From contig JAQRMU010000004.1 in assembly GCA_028598975.1 (NCBI GenBank), forward strand, positions 4,961-59,873: a DNA stretch of 54,913 nucleotides, written 5' to 3'. The notes under the pieces were generated by a model, which saw only the letters and a program-made list of their open reading frames with translations, did no database searches and had not been told where the DNA came from. Below are positions 36,379-47,915 of the stretch, piece by piece (positions within the stretch are counted from its first letter, which is position 1; each line of letters opens with the position of its first letter). The position numbers and the translations under genes are program-made. The stretch comes from Gammaproteobacteria bacterium (GTDB lineage: Bacteria; Pseudomonadota; Gammaproteobacteria; Nitrosococcales; Methylophagaceae).

Positions 36379-38731
36379 GGTCCTCTCCCTGCTCTATTGC
36401 CTGAACGCTCACATTTGTAAACATTGCCCCTAATGCTGATGTTTCACTAATACCTGCAGCCAGATAAATACAGCCATCGGCTATATCATCATCAATCTCG
36501 AATGTCATTGATACCGTGTTATCGCCCTGAGTAACAGAAACTTCCTTCTCCTGACTCACGCCCTGCTTATCAGCTTCTACAGTATTCATTCTGGCAATAG
36601 ATGAACGTTGGTTTTCAGTAGTTTGTTGTAATGCATTACTTCGTCGAACGACAGAATCAGTCTGATACATTGGAATTTCTGAAATAGCCATCAATGCAGT
36701 ATCAACATTGAGATCATCAGGACAATACGTTACAGCTTCTGACACTGACATTACATTCAAGTGATCACGAACTTCATCACGCACAGCGTGTGAAGAGACA
36801 TAATCAAAGTCCTTAAGATTAGCCATATTACCTAAGACACGTAACACTTTCCAAGCAGGTCGGCTATCGCCTTTTGCACTAACTGCACCTGTGAAACTCT
36901 GCCACTGACCGTCAACGCCAATAAAGGTACCCGATGTTTCGGAAAATGGTGTGACAGGCAGAATGAGATCTGAATACGCCAGCATCTCATCAGTCACATA
37001 GCTATTTATTGAAACAACCAAGCTTGCTTGTTGTAATCCTTGTTTTGCTTCAACAGGGTTTGCACAATCCAACTCCGGTTCCACACCGAATAACACATAA
37101 GAGCGTAAGCTTTGCTGCCATACTTGCTGTGCATTTAATGGTGTTTTATTTGAATCACTGTCAAACACTGATTCAGCAAGCGTTGCAGAGCTTGAATTAG
37201 CATTGGGTAAAACAACCATCTGACTATTAGTCAGTGAAGTAATCAAATCCACTAATGCTTTAATCTTCGCTGCTTGGGGGTGATTATTGGCTAAAGCTCC
37301 CACAAGCAATGTTGCCTTCTTCGCATTTGCTAAACGCATTGCAATTGTTTGATCTTGAGCAGAAGGAACGACTGTCGTTAACAATTCATTCCACTTTTTA
37401 TTATCATCATTCCCCAATGACATTAAGGCCTTTGCTATTCCTGATAAGGTTTTTAGCATGCCTTTAATATCAACCGTGACTTGATTAACGCTAGGCATTA
37501 ATAAATCTGAAGCAAAAAAGTTAATATTGGTAACGGGAGTTCCCAACAGTGCTGACTGTCGTATACGATGAGCAATAATCGGTTGCTCAGCACGAATGTT
37601 ACAGCCTATCAATACGATATCATAGCTATCTTCAATATCAGCTAAACACCAGCCATCCTGTTTATATTCAGCCATCTGATCGGAAAAATCTTGCTGACGA
37701 AGGCGGTGGTCAATATTTTCAGTTCCTATTCCACGCAATAACTTCTGGAATAAATAAGATTCTTCCAATGTTGCGGTCGGTGAGATAAGACCTGCAATTT
37801 GATCGGCACCATGCTTCGTTTTAATAACTTTCAGACCATCAATAGCAACGTGTAATGCCGTTTGCCAATCAGTTTCTTTCCACTCACCATGTTCTTTGAC
37901 CATTGGGACTGTTGCACGTTGCTCATGGTTTAAACCTAAATAACTAAACCTATCTCTATCAGATAGCCATGTTTCATTGAGCTTTTCATTTTCTTTTGGC
38001 ACAACACGCATCACATCATTTCTACGTGTATGGAATTCAATATTTGAACCAATAGCATCGTGTGGTGCTATTGAGTCATGTGCTGTTAACTCCCATGCGC
38101 GAGCACGGTAGCGAAATGGTTTTGATGTTAATGCGCCAACGGGACACAAATCAATAATATTGCCTGATAATTCAGAAGCTACACTGCTTTCGATATACGT
38201 ACCAATTTCCATGTGCTCACCACGGCCAGTAGCACCTAACTCTTTAATTCCGGCAATCTCCTCGCCAAAGCGAACACAACGTGTGCAATGAATACAGCGT
38301 GTCATATCCGTATTAATCAGTGGGCCAATATCTTTATCTTTTACAACACGCTTGCCTTCACTAAATCGACCAATACCAGAGCCATAGCCCATTGACATAT
38401 CTTGCAATTCACACTCACCACCTTGATCACAAATTGGACAATCAAGAGGATGGTTGATAAGTAAAAATTCCATCACGCCACGTTGAGCAGCAAGGGCTGT
38501 TTCAGAGTGAGTGAAGATTTTCATACCTTCAGTGACCGATGTCGCACATGCTGGTAATGCTTTTCGTGACTGAGCAACCTCAACCAAACACATACGGCAA
38601 TTAGCCGCTATCGATAATTTTTTATGGTAGCAAAAACGAGGAATATCAATACCCGCCTCATCAGCAACTTGGATAATCATCTTAGCTGAATCCACTTTTA
38701 GTGGAATGCCGTCTATTTCTATATTAACCAT
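36371..38731 (-). CDS. nuoG: NADH-quinone oxidoreductase subunit G
   Basis: Largest peripheral subunit (786 residues), carrying clusters N1b, N4 and N5. The 2Fe-2S ligands are C34, C45, C48 and C62. The His/Cys ligands of N5 are H94, C98, C101 and C107. N4 ligands are C146, C149, C152 and C196. The extra N7 cluster cysteines found in E. coli (about residue 230) are missing here (the segment reads [13 protein letters not shown]), so N7 is absent, as in many lineages. The C-terminal two thirds is a molybdopterin-oxidoreductase-like fold without active function. Ten bases separate it from nuoF. Confidence 0.97.
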   Translation of the reverse strand: MVNIEIDGIPLKVDSAKMIIQVADEAGIDIPRFCYHKKLSIAANCRMCLVEVAQSRKALPACATSVTEGMKIFTHSETALAAQRGVMEFLLINHPLDCPICDQGGECELQDMSMGYGSGIGRFSEGKRVVKDKDIGPLINTDMTRCIHCTRCVRFGEEIAGIKELGATGRGEHMEIGTYIESSVASELSGNIIDLCPVGALTSKPFRYRARAWELTAHDSIAPHDAIGSNIEFHTRRNDVMRVVPKENEKLNETWLSDRDRFSYLGLNHEQRATVPMVKEHGEWKETDWQTALHVAIDGLKVIKTKHGADQIAGLISPTATLEESYLFQKLLRGIGTENIDHRLRQQDFSDQMAEYKQDGWCLADIEDSYDIVLIGCNIRAEQPIIAHRIRQSALLGTPVTNINFFASDLLMPSVNQVTVDIKGMLKTLSGIAKALMSLGNDDNKKWNELLTTVVPSAQDQTIAMRLANAKKATLLVGALANNHPQAAKIKALVDLITSLTNSQMVVLPNANSSSATLAESVFDSDSNKTPLNAQQVWQQSLRSYVLFGVEPELDCANPVEAKQGLQQASLVVSINSYVTDEMLAYSDLILPVTPFSETSGTFIGVDGQWQSFTGAVSAKGDSRPAWKVLRVLGNMANLKDFDYVSSHAVRDEVRDHLNVMSVSEAVTYCPDDLNVDTALMAISEIPMYQTDSVVRRSNALQQTTENQRSSIARMNTVEADKQGVSQEKEVSVTQGDNTVSMTFEIDDDIADGCIYLAAGISETSALGAMFTNVSVQAIEQGEDHV

Positions 38732-38740
38732 GCTATTTAC

Positions 38741-40021
38741 TCATGCCTCCCTACCTACTTGGCATTTTCCATGGTCAATATGATATTGGAACTCCTCACG
38801 GAAATGTTTGATAAAACTAATGACAGGCGCAGCTGCAGCATCACCCAAGGCACAAATCGTATTACCGTTAATATTTTTTGCCACATCAACCAATCGGTCT
38901 AAATCTTCTTGTGTGCCTTCGCCATGCTCTATACGTTTGACCACTCGATATAACCAGCCTGTCCCTTCCCTACATGGCGTACATTGACCACATGATTCTT
39001 CATAGTAAAATTCAGAAATCCGTTCTAGTGCTTTTACCATACAGGTTGTTTCATCCATAACAATGACTGAACCAGCACCCAACATTGAACCACCACGGCT
39101 GATGCCATCATAACTCATGAGCACTTCCATCATTGCATCACCCGGAATAACAGGCGTTGAACTACCGCCAGGGATAACCGCTTTTAACTTATTGCCATTA
39201 CGTACACCACCAGCAAGTTCTAACAATTCAGAAAACGGGGTTCCCATTGGTACTTCATAGTTGCCTGGTTTATTTACATGGCCGGAGACACTAAATATTT
39301 TACTACCGCCATTATTGGGAGTACCCAATTCATGGAACCAGTCGCCACCTTTTTGCAAAATGACGGGAACCGAAGCTAATGTTTCCGTATTGTTAATCGT
39401 TGTTGGTCTACCATAAAGACCATAACCAGCAGGAAACGGTGGCTTATAACGAGGTTGGCCTTTTTTACCTTCTATAGATTCAAGTAAAGCTGTTTCTTCA
39501 CCACAGATATAAGCACCTGCGCCGGGTTGAGTATAAAGCTCAAAGTTAAAGCCAGAACCTAGGATGTCTTTACCTAAATAGCCGGCATCTTTTGCTTCTT
39601 GAATCGCAGCTTCAAAGCGATCAAAAGGCTCAACAAACTCACCCCGAATATAGTTATAACCTGCTTGAGCACCGATGGTATAACCCGCAATGATCATGCC
39701 CTCAACAACTTGGTGAGGATTAAATCGTAAGATATCGCGATCTTTACATGTGCCCGGCTCACCTTCATCTGAATTACAGACGATATATTTATCACCCGGC
39801 ATACGTCGCGGCATGAAGCTCCATTTCAACCCTGTCGGGAAACCTGCGCCCCCACGACCACGTAAGGCTGAATCTTTGAGCTGTTCGATAATTTCTTCAG
39901 CACGTACCTTTTCTTTGAGGATTTTTTCTAGAACCTCATAACCACCGACGCTTCTATAAGACTCTAATGTCCATGGTTCATCAAGGTGGCGCGTACGGAA
40001 ACAAACCTGATTTAATTTCAT
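38741..40021 (-). CDS. nuoF: NADH-quinone oxidoreductase subunit F
   Basis: NADH-oxidising subunit with FMN and cluster N3, 426 residues. The nucleotide/FMN motifs [17 protein letters not shown] and [18 protein letters not shown] are intact, and the 4Fe-4S ligands appear in [14 protein letters not shown] plus a later cysteine in [11 protein letters not shown]. It overlaps nuoE by four bases. Confidence 0.97.
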   Translation of the reverse strand: MKLNQVCFRTRHLDEPWTLESYRSVGGYEVLEKILKEKVRAEEIIEQLKDSALRGRGGAGFPTGLKWSFMPRRMPGDKYIVCNSDEGEPGTCKDRDILRFNPHQVVEGMIIAGYTIGAQAGYNYIRGEFVEPFDRFEAAIQEAKDAGYLGKDILGSGFNFELYTQPGAGAYICGEETALLESIEGKKGQPRYKPPFPAGYGLYGRPTTINNTETLASVPVILQKGGDWFHELGTPNNGGSKIFSVSGHVNKPGNYEVPMGTPFSELLELAGGVRNGNKLKAVIPGGSSTPVIPGDAMMEVLMSYDGISRGGSMLGAGSVIVMDETTCMVKALERISEFYYEESCGQCTPCREGTGWLYRVVKRIEHGEGTQEDLDRLVDVAKNINGNTICALGDAAAAPVISFIKHFREEFQYHIDHGKCQVGREA

Positions 40022-40521
40022 GATTTGATTCCTGCCAAAATAGTATCAATTTTTTCCGCTGTTAAATGTTCATGATAATCACGATCAACTTGCATCATAG
40101 GAGCACCACAACAGGCACCTAAACATTCAACTTCTCTTAATGTCACATTACCATCGTCAGTTGTTTCACCTAACTTCACATCCAAACATCTTTCAAGGTG
40201 TTTGACGACATCTTCTGAGCCATTTAACTGACATGAAATATTGGTACAGACATTTACTTTGTGTTTACCGACAGGTTTAAGGTCAAACATCGTGTAAAAA
40301 GTAGCTACTTCATAAACACTAATTTTAGGCATCGCAAGATATACCGCTAAAGCATCCATAAGCTCTTCTGATAACCAGCCTTCATTTTCTGCTTGTAATA
40401 TATGTAAACATGGAATAACAGCCGACTGACTTTGACCTGATGGATATTTAGCCAGCCATGCATCCAGTTTCTGGCGAATATCAGCGGTAAATAACTGTTC
40501 TTTTTGTCCTGTTAAAATCAT
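40018..40521 (-). CDS. nuoE: NADH-quinone oxidoreductase subunit E
   Basis: Thioredoxin-like 2Fe-2S subunit (cluster N1a) paired with NuoF, 167 residues. The cluster ligands are C92, C97, C133 and C137 ([11 protein letters not shown] and [11 protein letters not shown]). It overlaps nuoD and nuoF by four bases each. Confidence 0.97.
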   Translation of the reverse strand: MILTGQKEQLFTADIRQKLDAWLAKYPSGQSQSAVIPCLHILQAENEGWLSEELMDALAVYLAMPKISVYEVATFYTMFDLKPVGKHKVNVCTNISCQLNGSEDVVKHLERCLDVKLGETTDDGNVTLREVECLGACCGAPMMQVDRDYHEHLTAEKIDTILAGIKS

Positions 40522-41771
40522 CGATCAATCTCACCAAACACGATATCCATCGTACCGATAATAGCGACTACATCGGCTAACATATGCCCTTTAACCATTT
40601 CATTCATTGCAGACAAGTGGGCAAAACCAGGCGCTCGGATCTTCAAGCGATACGGTTTATTTGCACCATCTGACACCATATAAATACCAAACTCACCCTT
40701 TGGATGTTCAACAGCAGCGTAAGCTTCACCTTCTGGCACACAGTAGCCTTCGGTAAACAGTTTAAAGTGATGAACCAAGGCTTCCATATTGTCTTTCATG
40801 TCAGCTCGTTTAGGTGGGGCAACTTTCACATCATCCGTAATAACTGGGCCGGGGTTTTCTCTTAACCAGTCAATGCATTGTTTGATGATTTTGTTTGATT
40901 CACGCATTTCTTCAATACGTACCAGATAACGATCATAACAATCCCCTTCAACACCAACAGGGATATCAAACTTCATCCGGTCATACACTTCGTACGGTTG
41001 TTTTTTACGCAGGTCCCACTCAATACCTGAGCCACGTAGCATAGGGCCAGTGAAGCCAAGTTGTAGCGCACGCTCAGGAGAAACCACACCGATACCTACC
41101 GTACGTTGTTTCCATATTCGATTGTCTGTTAATAGTGTTTCATATTCATCAACACAAGTAGGGAACCTGTCCGTAAAATCTTCAAGAAAGTCTAATAAGC
41201 TACCTTCACGGTTGGTATTTTTTTCTTTAACTTCTTTCGCACTATGCCATTTCGATTTTTCATATTTTGCCATCGCATCAGGCAAATCACGATAAACACC
41301 ACCAGGGCGATAATAAGATGCATGCATTCGTGCACCAGATACGGCTTCATAGGCATCCATCAGGTCTTCACGCTCACGGAAGCAATATAAAAATATCGTC
41401 ATTGCACCGATATCAAGACCATGTGTGCCTAGCCACATTAAGTGGTTCAATATACGGGTAATTTCATCAAACATGACACGGATATATTGCGCACGTTCAG
41501 GAACTTGTACTCCCAGCATTTTCTCAATTGCCATCACATAGGCATGCTCATTCGACAGCATAGAAACATAATCTAGGCGGTCCATATAACCAATAGTTTG
41601 ATTATAGGGTTTAGTTTCAGCCAGCTTCTCTGTACCTCGGTGTAATAAACCAACATGGGGATCGGCACGTTGGATTACTTCACCATCCATTTCTAGTATT
41701 AAGCGTAATACACCATGTGCGGCAGGATGTTGAGGACCAAAATTTAATGTGTAATTCTTAATCTCAGCCAT
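40518..41771 (-). CDS. nuoD: NADH-quinone oxidoreductase subunit D
   Basis: The 49-kDa-type subunit lining the quinone pocket, related to NiFe-hydrogenase large subunits, 417 residues. Conserved segments are [20 protein letters not shown] near the N-terminus, including the quinone-facing histidine, and [20 protein letters not shown] near the C-terminus. nuoC and nuoD are separate genes here, unlike the fused nuoCD of enterobacteria. Shares one base with nuoC. Confidence 0.97.
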   Translation of the reverse strand: MAEIKNYTLNFGPQHPAAHGVLRLILEMDGEVIQRADPHVGLLHRGTEKLAETKPYNQTIGYMDRLDYVSMLSNEHAYVMAIEKMLGVQVPERAQYIRVMFDEITRILNHLMWLGTHGLDIGAMTIFLYCFREREDLMDAYEAVSGARMHASYYRPGGVYRDLPDAMAKYEKSKWHSAKEVKEKNTNREGSLLDFLEDFTDRFPTCVDEYETLLTDNRIWKQRTVGIGVVSPERALQLGFTGPMLRGSGIEWDLRKKQPYEVYDRMKFDIPVGVEGDCYDRYLVRIEEMRESNKIIKQCIDWLRENPGPVITDDVKVAPPKRADMKDNMEALVHHFKLFTEGYCVPEGEAYAAVEHPKGEFGIYMVSDGANKPYRLKIRAPGFAHLSAMNEMVKGHMLADVVAIIGTMDIVFGEIDR

Positions 41772-42427
41772 TATTCGTTTCCACCATAACGGTTATCATC
41801 ACGAATAACGCGAGGTACCAATGTTCTATCTTCAATACTCACCGGTTCATATATAACCCGCTTTTTCTCTGGGTCATAACGCATTTCAACATTCCCGATA
41901 AGAGGGAAATCTTTTCTAAAGGGATGACCAATAAAGCCATAATCAGTAAGAATTCGGCGTAAATCATCATGTCCATTAAATAAAATACCGAACATATCAA
42001 AGGCTTCACGCTCAAACCAATCAGCACTATTCCAAATCTTAGTGACACTATCAACGATAGGTGTGTCAGCATCTAAACGAACTTTAATTCGTAGTCGTTG
42101 ATTATGCTGAATGGATAATAGATGGTAAACAACAGCAAAACGATAGCCCTCAGAAACAGGCTCCATATTACCAACACCATCAACAGCACGGCTAAAGCCC
42201 CGCTCTGATGCGCCTTTCGTCTCCCATGCGCTACCGCCATATTCAGAGTAATCAACACCACACAGATCGATTAACTGTTCAAAGCCGAGTTGTTCTCGTA
42301 GTTGTTCACAGACGGATACGATACTTTCTGCAGGTACATGAATCGTGAGTTCATCATAATGCCATTCGCAATCGAGAATCACATCAGATAACTGTTGTTC
42401 CAGCTTTTCCTTGAGCGCTTTTATCAT
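41771..42427 (-). CDS. nuoC: NADH-quinone oxidoreductase subunit C
   Basis: The 30-kDa-type subunit of the peripheral arm, 218 residues. The family signature is [20 protein letters not shown] followed by [20 protein letters not shown]. It sits six bases after nuoB and overlaps nuoD by one base. Confidence 0.96.
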   Translation of the reverse strand: MIKALKEKLEQQLSDVILDCEWHYDELTIHVPAESIVSVCEQLREQLGFEQLIDLCGVDYSEYGGSAWETKGASERGFSRAVDGVGNMEPVSEGYRFAVVYHLLSIQHNQRLRIKVRLDADTPIVDSVTKIWNSADWFEREAFDMFGILFNGHDDLRRILTDYGFIGHPFRKDFPLIGNVEMRYDPEKKRVIYEPVSIEDRTLVPRVIRDDNRYGGNE

Positions 42428-42433
42428 CTGTTT

Positions 42434-42934
42434 TTATGCATCCTGCGTCTCTGGTTCTATTCGTGCAATGGTATTTGTGCGACGAATCTTTTTCTGCAAC
42501 TGGATAATGCCGTATAACAAGGCTTCTGCAGTTGGGGGACAACCAGGGACATAAATATCAACAGGTACTATTCGGTCACAACCTCTAACGACAGCATAAG
42601 AGTAATGATAATAACCACCTCCATTTGCACACGATCCCATCGAGATAACCCAACGAGGTTCAGACATCTGGTCATAGACTTTACGTAGGGCTGGTGCCAT
42701 TTTATTCACTAATGTACCCGCCACAATCATCACATCGGATTGACGAGGACTTGGTCGAAACACAACACCAAAGCGATCTAAATCATAACGTGATGCACCT
42801 GCTTGCATCATTTCAACGGCACAACATGCAAGGCCAAAGGTCATTGGCCACAAAGAGCCTGTTCTAGCCCAATTGATTAATTTATCTGCTGAAGTAGTTA
42901 CAATCCCCTCGTCTAGAACGCCCTCTATTCCCAT
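42434..42934 (-). CDS. nuoB: NADH-quinone oxidoreductase subunit B
   Basis: Subunit holding cluster N2, the last in the chain before quinone. The tandem cysteines are in [10 protein letters not shown], with further ligands in [20 protein letters not shown] and [13 protein letters not shown] chose the ATG at 42934, which overlaps the nuoA end by ten bases and has GGGAG eight bases upstream, giving 166 residues. An ATG seven codons earlier lacks a Shine-Dalgarno. Confidence 0.97.
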   Translation of the reverse strand: MGIEGVLDEGIVTTSADKLINWARTGSLWPMTFGLACCAVEMMQAGASRYDLDRFGVVFRPSPRQSDVMIVAGTLVNKMAPALRKVYDQMSEPRWVISMGSCANGGGYYHYSYAVVRGCDRIVPVDIYVPGCPPTAEALLYGIIQLQKKIRRTNTIARIEPETQDA

Positions 42935-43281
42935 TCCAACGCTCCCTTTTTCCATTCATAGATAAAGCCAACGACTAATATGCCAAGAAATAGAAACATG
43001 GCTAATAAACCAAAGACACCAATATCATCAAGCACAATGGCCCAAGGGAATAAAAAAGCGATTTCTAAATCAAAAATAATAAACAGAATAGCGACGAGGT
43101 AGTAACGCACATCAAATTTCATATGTGCATCTTCAAAGGGTTCGAATCCACATTCATAGGCTGAACGTTTTTCATCATCAGGGCGACGAGGGCCAAGTAC
43201 AAATCCGGCGAGAAGCGGCATTACACCAAAACCAATACCAATCAGCACAAACAACAAAATTGGGAGATAATTCTCCAACAT
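42925..43281 (-). CDS. nuoA: NADH-quinone oxidoreductase subunit A
   Basis: Small three-helix membrane subunit (118 residues) by the quinone entry and the first gene of the operon. Conserved elements are [20 protein letters not shown], in the loop near the quinone cavity, and [18 protein letters not shown] in helix 2. Just 159 bases separate it from ribF. There is no secG or tRNA-Leu in front of it, unlike many operons of this type. Confidence 0.96.
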   Translation of the reverse strand: MLENYLPILLFVLIGIGFGVMPLLAGFVLGPRRPDDEKRSAYECGFEPFEDAHMKFDVRYYLVAILFIIFDLEIAFLFPWAIVLDDIGVFGLLAMFLFLGILVVGFIYEWKKGALEWE

Positions 43282-43440
43282 AATTTTTTAGTTCTTTTTC
43301 AATCACTTAAAAATGCATTACTGATTAAAGCTGTTCAGCATGCCCGAAACGCTTATAAATACTGAGTTAATACTACACGCCCTACTTGTTAAATAGAAGC
43401 CGAATATTACTTTTATTTAATAAAGGATCTATGATCAAAA

Positions 43441-44373
43441 TTACTGCTTAGAAAAATAATCCTTCGCATGTTCACAATCCTGTTGAATTTGTGCCATAAG
43501 CGCATCAAGATCAGTAAACTTTTGTTCATTTCGAAGTTTATACAAGAAATGGACCTGCACATGTTCACCATAAATCTCACGATTAAAATCAAACAAATGA
43601 ACTTCTAATAATGCTTTATCTGCACCTACTGTTGGACGAGTACCTACATTAGCGACACCTTGAATAGGTTCACCTTCTATTCCAAATAACTGAACAGCAT
43701 AAACACCACTTAATGGTACTTTTCGACGATGCAAGTGAATATTAGCAGTAGGAAACCCCATTGTTCTGCCACGTTTATCACCATGAGCAACACGACCACT
43801 CATACGGTAAGGACGGCCTAATAACTTTTCGGCTTGCATCAAGTCGCCCGTCTTTAGAGCTTGCCTTATTCTTGTACTACTTACTCGGCTACTCTCAATC
43901 GAGAAAGTATGCATATTAACAACTTGAAAACCATACTCTGCCCCCACCTTCTGCAACATACTGAAATCACCTTGGCGGTTTTTACCGAATTTAAAATCAT
44001 CACCGACAACAAGATATTTAATATTCAGACCATCAACGATTAATTGTTGAATAAACTCTTCCGCTGTCATTTGCGCTAGCTTTTTATTAAAGCGTAAAAC
44101 ACAAAGTTGTTGAATTGAATAGCAACGAAGCATCTCAACCTTTTCACGAAACCGACTCAAACGTGCAGGAGCCTTGTCGGGTGCAAAGAATTCATTTGCT
44201 TGAGGTTCAAACGTAATAACAATGGCCGGAAGACCTAATGTATCGCCTTTCAACGCCAATTGGTTTAATACCGCTTGATGGCCTAAGTGCACACCATCAA
44301 AATTACCAATTGTTGCCACGCAACCAGTTGGTGATGAGGGTAAATTATAAAAGCCGCGAATAATTTTTTGCAT
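43441..44373 (-). CDS. ribF: bifunctional riboflavin kinase / FMN adenylyltransferase
   Basis: Phosphorylates riboflavin to FMN and adenylates FMN to FAD. The nucleotidyltransferase signature GNFDGVHLGHQAV is near residue 24 and the ISSTRIRQAL-type motif appears as SSRVSSTRIRQALKTGD. The C-terminal riboflavin kinase domain has MGFPTANI and the GVYAVQ strand. I chose the ATG at 44373 (MQKIIRGFYNLP), the first true ATG; an upstream TTG would add six residues with no support. It is transcribed towards nuoA and supplies the FMN that NuoF needs. Confidence 0.95.
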   Translation of the reverse strand: MQKIIRGFYNLPSSPTGCVATIGNFDGVHLGHQAVLNQLALKGDTLGLPAIVITFEPQANEFFAPDKAPARLSRFREKVEMLRCYSIQQLCVLRFNKKLAQMTAEEFIQQLIVDGLNIKYLVVGDDFKFGKNRQGDFSMLQKVGAEYGFQVVNMHTFSIESSRVSSTRIRQALKTGDLMQAEKLLGRPYRMSGRVAHGDKRGRTMGFPTANIHLHRRKVPLSGVYAVQLFGIEGEPIQGVANVGTRPTVGADKALLEVHLFDFNREIYGEHVQVHFLYKLRNEQKFTDLDALMAQIQQDCEHAKDYFSKQ

Positions 44374-44462
44374 AGCGTGAAAAATAATCAATACATTAAA
44401 GTCGTCATAGCCTAACGGCTAGCGTCAAAACAATCCAGCAGGCAAGATTTGTACGATTATCA

Positions 44463-44468
44463 TATAAT
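44463..44468 (+). promoter_or_regulatory. candidate -10 box of xseB operon
   Basis: A perfect TATAAT lies 33 bases before the xseB ATG in the 128-base divergent gap with ribF. No convincing -35 hexamer is seen at 17 bases. Confidence 0.35.
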
Positions 44469-44501
44469 GTCGCCTACTTAAATTTTTGTGTCGAGATCAG
44501 C

Positions 44502-44747
44502 ATGGCCGCAAGACGGAAAAAACTAGATTATGAAGCTTCTGTAACTGAGTTGGAATCACTCGTAGCACGTCTTGAGCAAGGAGATATTAGCCTCGAGGAA
44601 TCATTAAAGCTTTATGAAAGTGGTGTGCTACTTACACGTGATTGCCAAGAAGCACTCAATGCCGCTGAACAAAAAGTTCAGGTTTTATTGCAACAGTCTG
44701 GCCAGGCTAATTTGGTAGATTTTGACTCAAACACCTCTGAATCGTGA
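44502..44747 (+). CDS. xseB: exodeoxyribonuclease VII small subunit
   Basis: An 81-residue helical protein that binds XseA several times to form exonuclease VII. The pattern LDYEASVTELESLVARLEQG followed by ISLEESLKLYESGVLLTRDC is diagnostic. It heads the xseB-ispA-dxs order common in gammaproteobacteria and overlaps ispA by four bases (GTGA). Confidence 0.97.
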   Translation: MAARRKKLDYEASVTELESLVARLEQGDISLEESLKLYESGVLLTRDCQEALNAAEQKVQVLLQQSGQANLVDFDSNTSES

Positions 44748-45649
44748 CAAATAGCTTTATTCTTTCTGATTGGATGCAACAACAGCAAGTTTGTATTGAG
44801 CAAGCACTTTCCGCACGCCTACCAAACAGTACAACACTGACAAACCAAACATCTCAACGTTTAGCTGAAGCCATGAATTACTCCACTCTAAATGGTGGCA
44901 AACGTTTACGGGCCCTATTAGTTTACGCCACGGGTGAAGCCCTAGGCGTAAATTTAAGCTTATTAGATGCTCCTGCTAGTGCCGTTGAACTCATTCATGC
45001 CTACTCTTTGGTACATGATGATATGCCCATCATGGATGATGATGACTTGCGTCGAGGTAGGCCAACCTGCCACAAAGCTTATGATGATGCGACAGCTTTA
45101 TTGGTAGGTGATGCTTTGCAAACGCTTGCCTTTGAAGTTTTATGTGACAATGAACTTTCAGCTATTCAACAAAGTAAAATGGTCAAAGTGCTTGCACAAA
45201 AATCAGGGGTATTTGGCATGGCTGGAGGTCAAGCGATTGACTTAGAGTCTGTTGGCCACACATTAACACTTGAAAACCTACAAAACATGCACGAATTAAA
45301 AACAGGTGCTTTGATTCGTGCCAGTGTGGCATTAGGTGCGCTAGCCTCAGAAAATTGTGATAAAAATACCTTAGCTAAACTTGATCACTATGCCTATTGT
45401 ATTGGCCTTGCTTTCCAAGTTCAGGATGATGTTCTAGATGTCACGGCAGACACAGAAACATTAGGAAAAACACAAGGTGCTGATATTGCGTTGAATAAAC
45501 CTACCTACCCAGCTCTACTTGGTTTAGAAGCCGCACAGAAAAAGGCTATGACATTGATTGATACCGCTTTAGCAGCACTGGAAGATTTACCATACGATAC
45601 ACGCGCGCTTGCCGCATTAGCGGGCTTTGTTGTGAAGCGAGCAAATTAA
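44744..45649 (+). CDS. ispA: farnesyl diphosphate synthase
   Basis: Condenses isopentenyl diphosphate with DMAPP and GPP to make farnesyl diphosphate. The first Asp-rich motif is [20 protein letters not shown] near residue 95 and the second is [12 protein letters not shown]. The start is GTG at 44744, overlapping the xseB stop in GTGA. One base separates it from dxs. Length of 301 is typical. Confidence 0.96.
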   Translation: MTNSFILSDWMQQQQVCIEQALSARLPNSTTLTNQTSQRLAEAMNYSTLNGGKRLRALLVYATGEALGVNLSLLDAPASAVELIHAYSLVHDDMPIMDDDDLRRGRPTCHKAYDDATALLVGDALQTLAFEVLCDNELSAIQQSKMVKVLAQKSGVFGMAGGQAIDLESVGHTLTLENLQNMHELKTGALIRASVALGALASENCDKNTLAKLDHYAYCIGLAFQVQDDVLDVTADTETLGKTQGADIALNKPTYPALLGLEAAQKKAMTLIDTALAALEDLPYDTRALAALAGFVVKRAN

Positions 45650-45650
45650 A

Positions 45651-47486
45651 ATGACAACAGAAACAACCTCTTTATTATCACAAATAAATAGCCCTGATGA
45701 TTTACGACAACTTAACAAAGATCAACTGCCACAATTAGCACAAGAAATTCGTTCTCTTATTGTAAATAGTGTTCAACAAACGGGGGGGCATATCTCCTCA
45801 AACCTCGGTGTAACAGAACTTACACTCGCCTTACACTATGTATTTAATACACCAGAAGATCGTTTTGTTTGGGATGTCGGCCACCAAAGTTATGTACATA
45901 AAATAATTACCGGCCGGCGTGATCAAATGCATACCATGCGTCAAGCCGGTGGCTTATCTGGCTTTCCTAAACGCAGTGAAAGTCCTTATGATGCTTTTGG
46001 TGTTGGCCATTCAAGTACCTCGATCAGTGCTGCATTAGGAATGGCCGTTGCCTCTCAAGCCTCAGGTAGTTCACGCCATGCCGTTGCCATTATTGGTGAT
46101 GGTGCAATTACCGCTGGTCAAGCTTATGAAGCACTTGCACATGCTGGCGATTTAAGTGCTAATTTGCTGGTTATTCTCAATGATAATGAAATGTCTATCT
46201 CCAAAAATGTAGGCGGCATGTCAAACTATCTGGCTCGCTTACTTTCTGGAAAATTCTATTCATCAGCTCGTGAAGGCAGTAAAAAAGTTCTTGAGAAATT
46301 GCCTCCAGCATGGGAGCTAGCTCGTCGAGCTGAAGAACATGTTAAAGGCATGGTTATTCCCGGCACACTATTCGAAGAGCTTGGTTTTAACTATATCGGC
46401 CCAATTGATGGCCATGATCTTGATACCTTAATCCCCACTTTAAGTAATTTACGTGATCGTAAAGGCCCACAATTTCTACATATAGTGACCAAAAAAGGTA
46501 AAGGCTACGAGCCGGCAGAGCAAGAACCAGGAAAATACCACGGTGTTAGTCCTGCAGGTAATGCATCATCAGGGCCAAGCTACACTCATGTCTTTGGTCA
46601 GTGGTTGTGTGATATGGCGAAGGAGTCAGACGAGCTCATGGGCATTACACCGGCAATGTGTGATGGTTCTGGCCTTAATAATTTTGCTGATACTTATGCA
46701 GATCGTTATTTTGATGTTGGTATTGCAGAACAACATGCTGTCACGTTAGCCGCTGGCATGGCCTGTGAAGGTAAAAAACCTGTTGTAGCCATCTATTCAA
46801 CCTTTTTACAGCGCGCTTACGACCAACTTATTCATGATGTGGCATTACAAAACTTAGACGTTTTATTTGCCATTGATCGTGGTGGTCTAGTGGGTGCTGA
46901 TGGTGCAACACATGCGGGCACATTCGATTTAAGTTACTTACGTTGTATCCCAAATATGCTTGTCATGGCACCGAGTGATGAGAATGAATGTCGTCAAATG
47001 CTAACAACAGGTTATCGTCACTATGGACCAGCTGCAGTTCGCTACCCTAGAGGAGCGGGCATAGGTACAACCATTCATTCAGAGCTAACTTCATTAGAAA
47101 TTGGTAAAGCAGATATAAAACGCAGTGGAACAAAAGTAGCCATTCTTGCATTTGGAACCATGCTCCAGCCAGCACTAGATGCGGCTGAAGAATTAAATGC
47201 CACCGTAGTCAATATGCGTTTTGTTAAACCCCTCGATCATCGTGTCATTGAAGAAATAGCAAATGCTCACGAACTAATTATCACTATCGAAGAAAATACT
47301 ACCCTAGGTGGTGCAGGTAGCGGTGTTGCAGAATACCTACTCTCTATTAATGATGCTACCCCGATTAAAATCATGGGTTTGCCTGACAAATTTCTTGATC
47401 ATGGTGACCATAAACAAATGCTAAGTGACTGTAAATTAGATGCAAATGGTATTATTAATACAGTCGAAACACATTTTGCGGCATAA
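45651..47486 (+). CDS. dxs: 1-deoxy-D-xylulose-5-phosphate synthase
   Basis: Thiamine-diphosphate enzyme that joins pyruvate and glyceraldehyde 3-phosphate as the first step of the MEP isoprenoid pathway. The ThDP motif is [18 protein letters not shown] (near residue 152) with the closing Asn in NDNEMSIS. The catalytic-region motif [14 protein letters not shown] and the pyrimidine-domain [15 protein letters not shown] are intact. Length of 611 is typical. A run of seven G at 45782-45788 encodes the conserved TGGH motif in two GGG codons. Confidence 0.97.
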   Translation: MTTETTSLLSQINSPDDLRQLNKDQLPQLAQEIRSLIVNSVQQTGGHISSNLGVTELTLALHYVFNTPEDRFVWDVGHQSYVHKIITGRRDQMHTMRQAGGLSGFPKRSESPYDAFGVGHSSTSISAALGMAVASQASGSSRHAVAIIGDGAITAGQAYEALAHAGDLSANLLVILNDNEMSISKNVGGMSNYLARLLSGKFYSSAREGSKKVLEKLPPAWELARRAEEHVKGMVIPGTLFEELGFNYIGPIDGHDLDTLIPTLSNLRDRKGPQFLHIVTKKGKGYEPAEQEPGKYHGVSPAGNASSGPSYTHVFGQWLCDMAKESDELMGITPAMCDGSGLNNFADTYADRYFDVGIAEQHAVTLAAGMACEGKKPVVAIYSTFLQRAYDQLIHDVALQNLDVLFAIDRGGLVGADGATHAGTFDLSYLRCIPNMLVMAPSDENECRQMLTTGYRHYGPAAVRYPRGAGIGTTIHSELTSLEIGKADIKRSGTKVAILAFGTMLQPALDAAEELNATVVNMRFVKPLDHRVIEEIANAHELIITIEENTTLGGAGSGVAEYLLSINDATPIKIMGLPDKFLDHGDHKQMLSDCKLDANGIINTVETHFAA

Positions 47487-47514
47487 TATGCAGCTACTAT
47501 TGATAATTCCCGAG

Positions 47515-47520
47515 TATAAT
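47515..47520 (+). promoter_or_regulatory. candidate -10 box close to queD
   Basis: A perfect TATAAT ends nine bases before the queD ATG. A transcript from it would begin within about two bases of the start codon, which would make the mRNA nearly leaderless. No Shine-Dalgarno is visible. This may be chance in A/T-rich sequence. Confidence 0.25.
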
Positions 47521-47528
47521 AGTCAACT

Positions 47529-47909
47529 ATGAGTTCAACCTACACCTTAAAAATCTTAGCTGATTTTGCTTCAGCTCACACCCTGCGTGACTATCCGGGC
47601 GATTGTAGTCGCATGCATGGTCACAACTGGAAGTTAGAAGTCGAGGTAACGGCTTCCGCATTAAATGAACATGGCATGGGGATGGATTTTAAAACCATCA
47701 AAACAGCCACACGTAAATTAGCTAAAAAATTAGACCACCGTTATCTTAATGATATTCCACCTTTTGATACGGTTAACCCTACAGCAGAAAATATTGCACA
47801 ATATTTTTACCAAAATTTAAGTAACACATTAAATATCGACACAGCGAAAATCTCAGGCGTTACCCTATGGGAAACAGACCGAGCATGTGTTCGTTATAGC
47901 GAGGATTAA
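47529..47909 (+). CDS. queD: 6-carboxy-5,6,7,8-tetrahydropterin synthase
   Basis: Converts 7,8-dihydroneopterin triphosphate to 6-carboxytetrahydropterin in queuosine (preQ0) synthesis. Zinc ligands H17, H30 and H32 are present, and C26 in the CxxxHGH motif (GDCSRMHGHNW) is the QueD mark that separates it from eukaryotic-type PTPS. The C-terminal glutamate is in VTLWETDRACVRY. Length of 126 is typical. folE2, which makes its substrate, follows after six bases. Confidence 0.93.
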   Translation: MSSTYTLKILADFASAHTLRDYPGDCSRMHGHNWKLEVEVTASALNEHGMGMDFKTIKTATRKLAKKLDHRYLNDIPPFDTVNPTAENIAQYFYQNLSNTLNIDTAKISGVTLWETDRACVRYSED

Positions 47910-47915
47910 AAGAGT

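Noticed and set aside
37009..38731. Loss of clusters in nuoG because N7 cysteines are missing
   Set aside because: N7 is absent in many complex I lineages and lies off the electron path; all other cluster ligands are present.
42935..42955. nuoB start at the upstream ATG
   Set aside because: No ribosome-binding site precedes it, while the later ATG has GGGAG at eight bases.
43282..43440. tRNA-Leu or secG in front of nuoA
   Set aside because: The gap shows no cloverleaf or T-loop sequence and no open frame; a nuo promoter was sought but no convincing hexamer pair was found.
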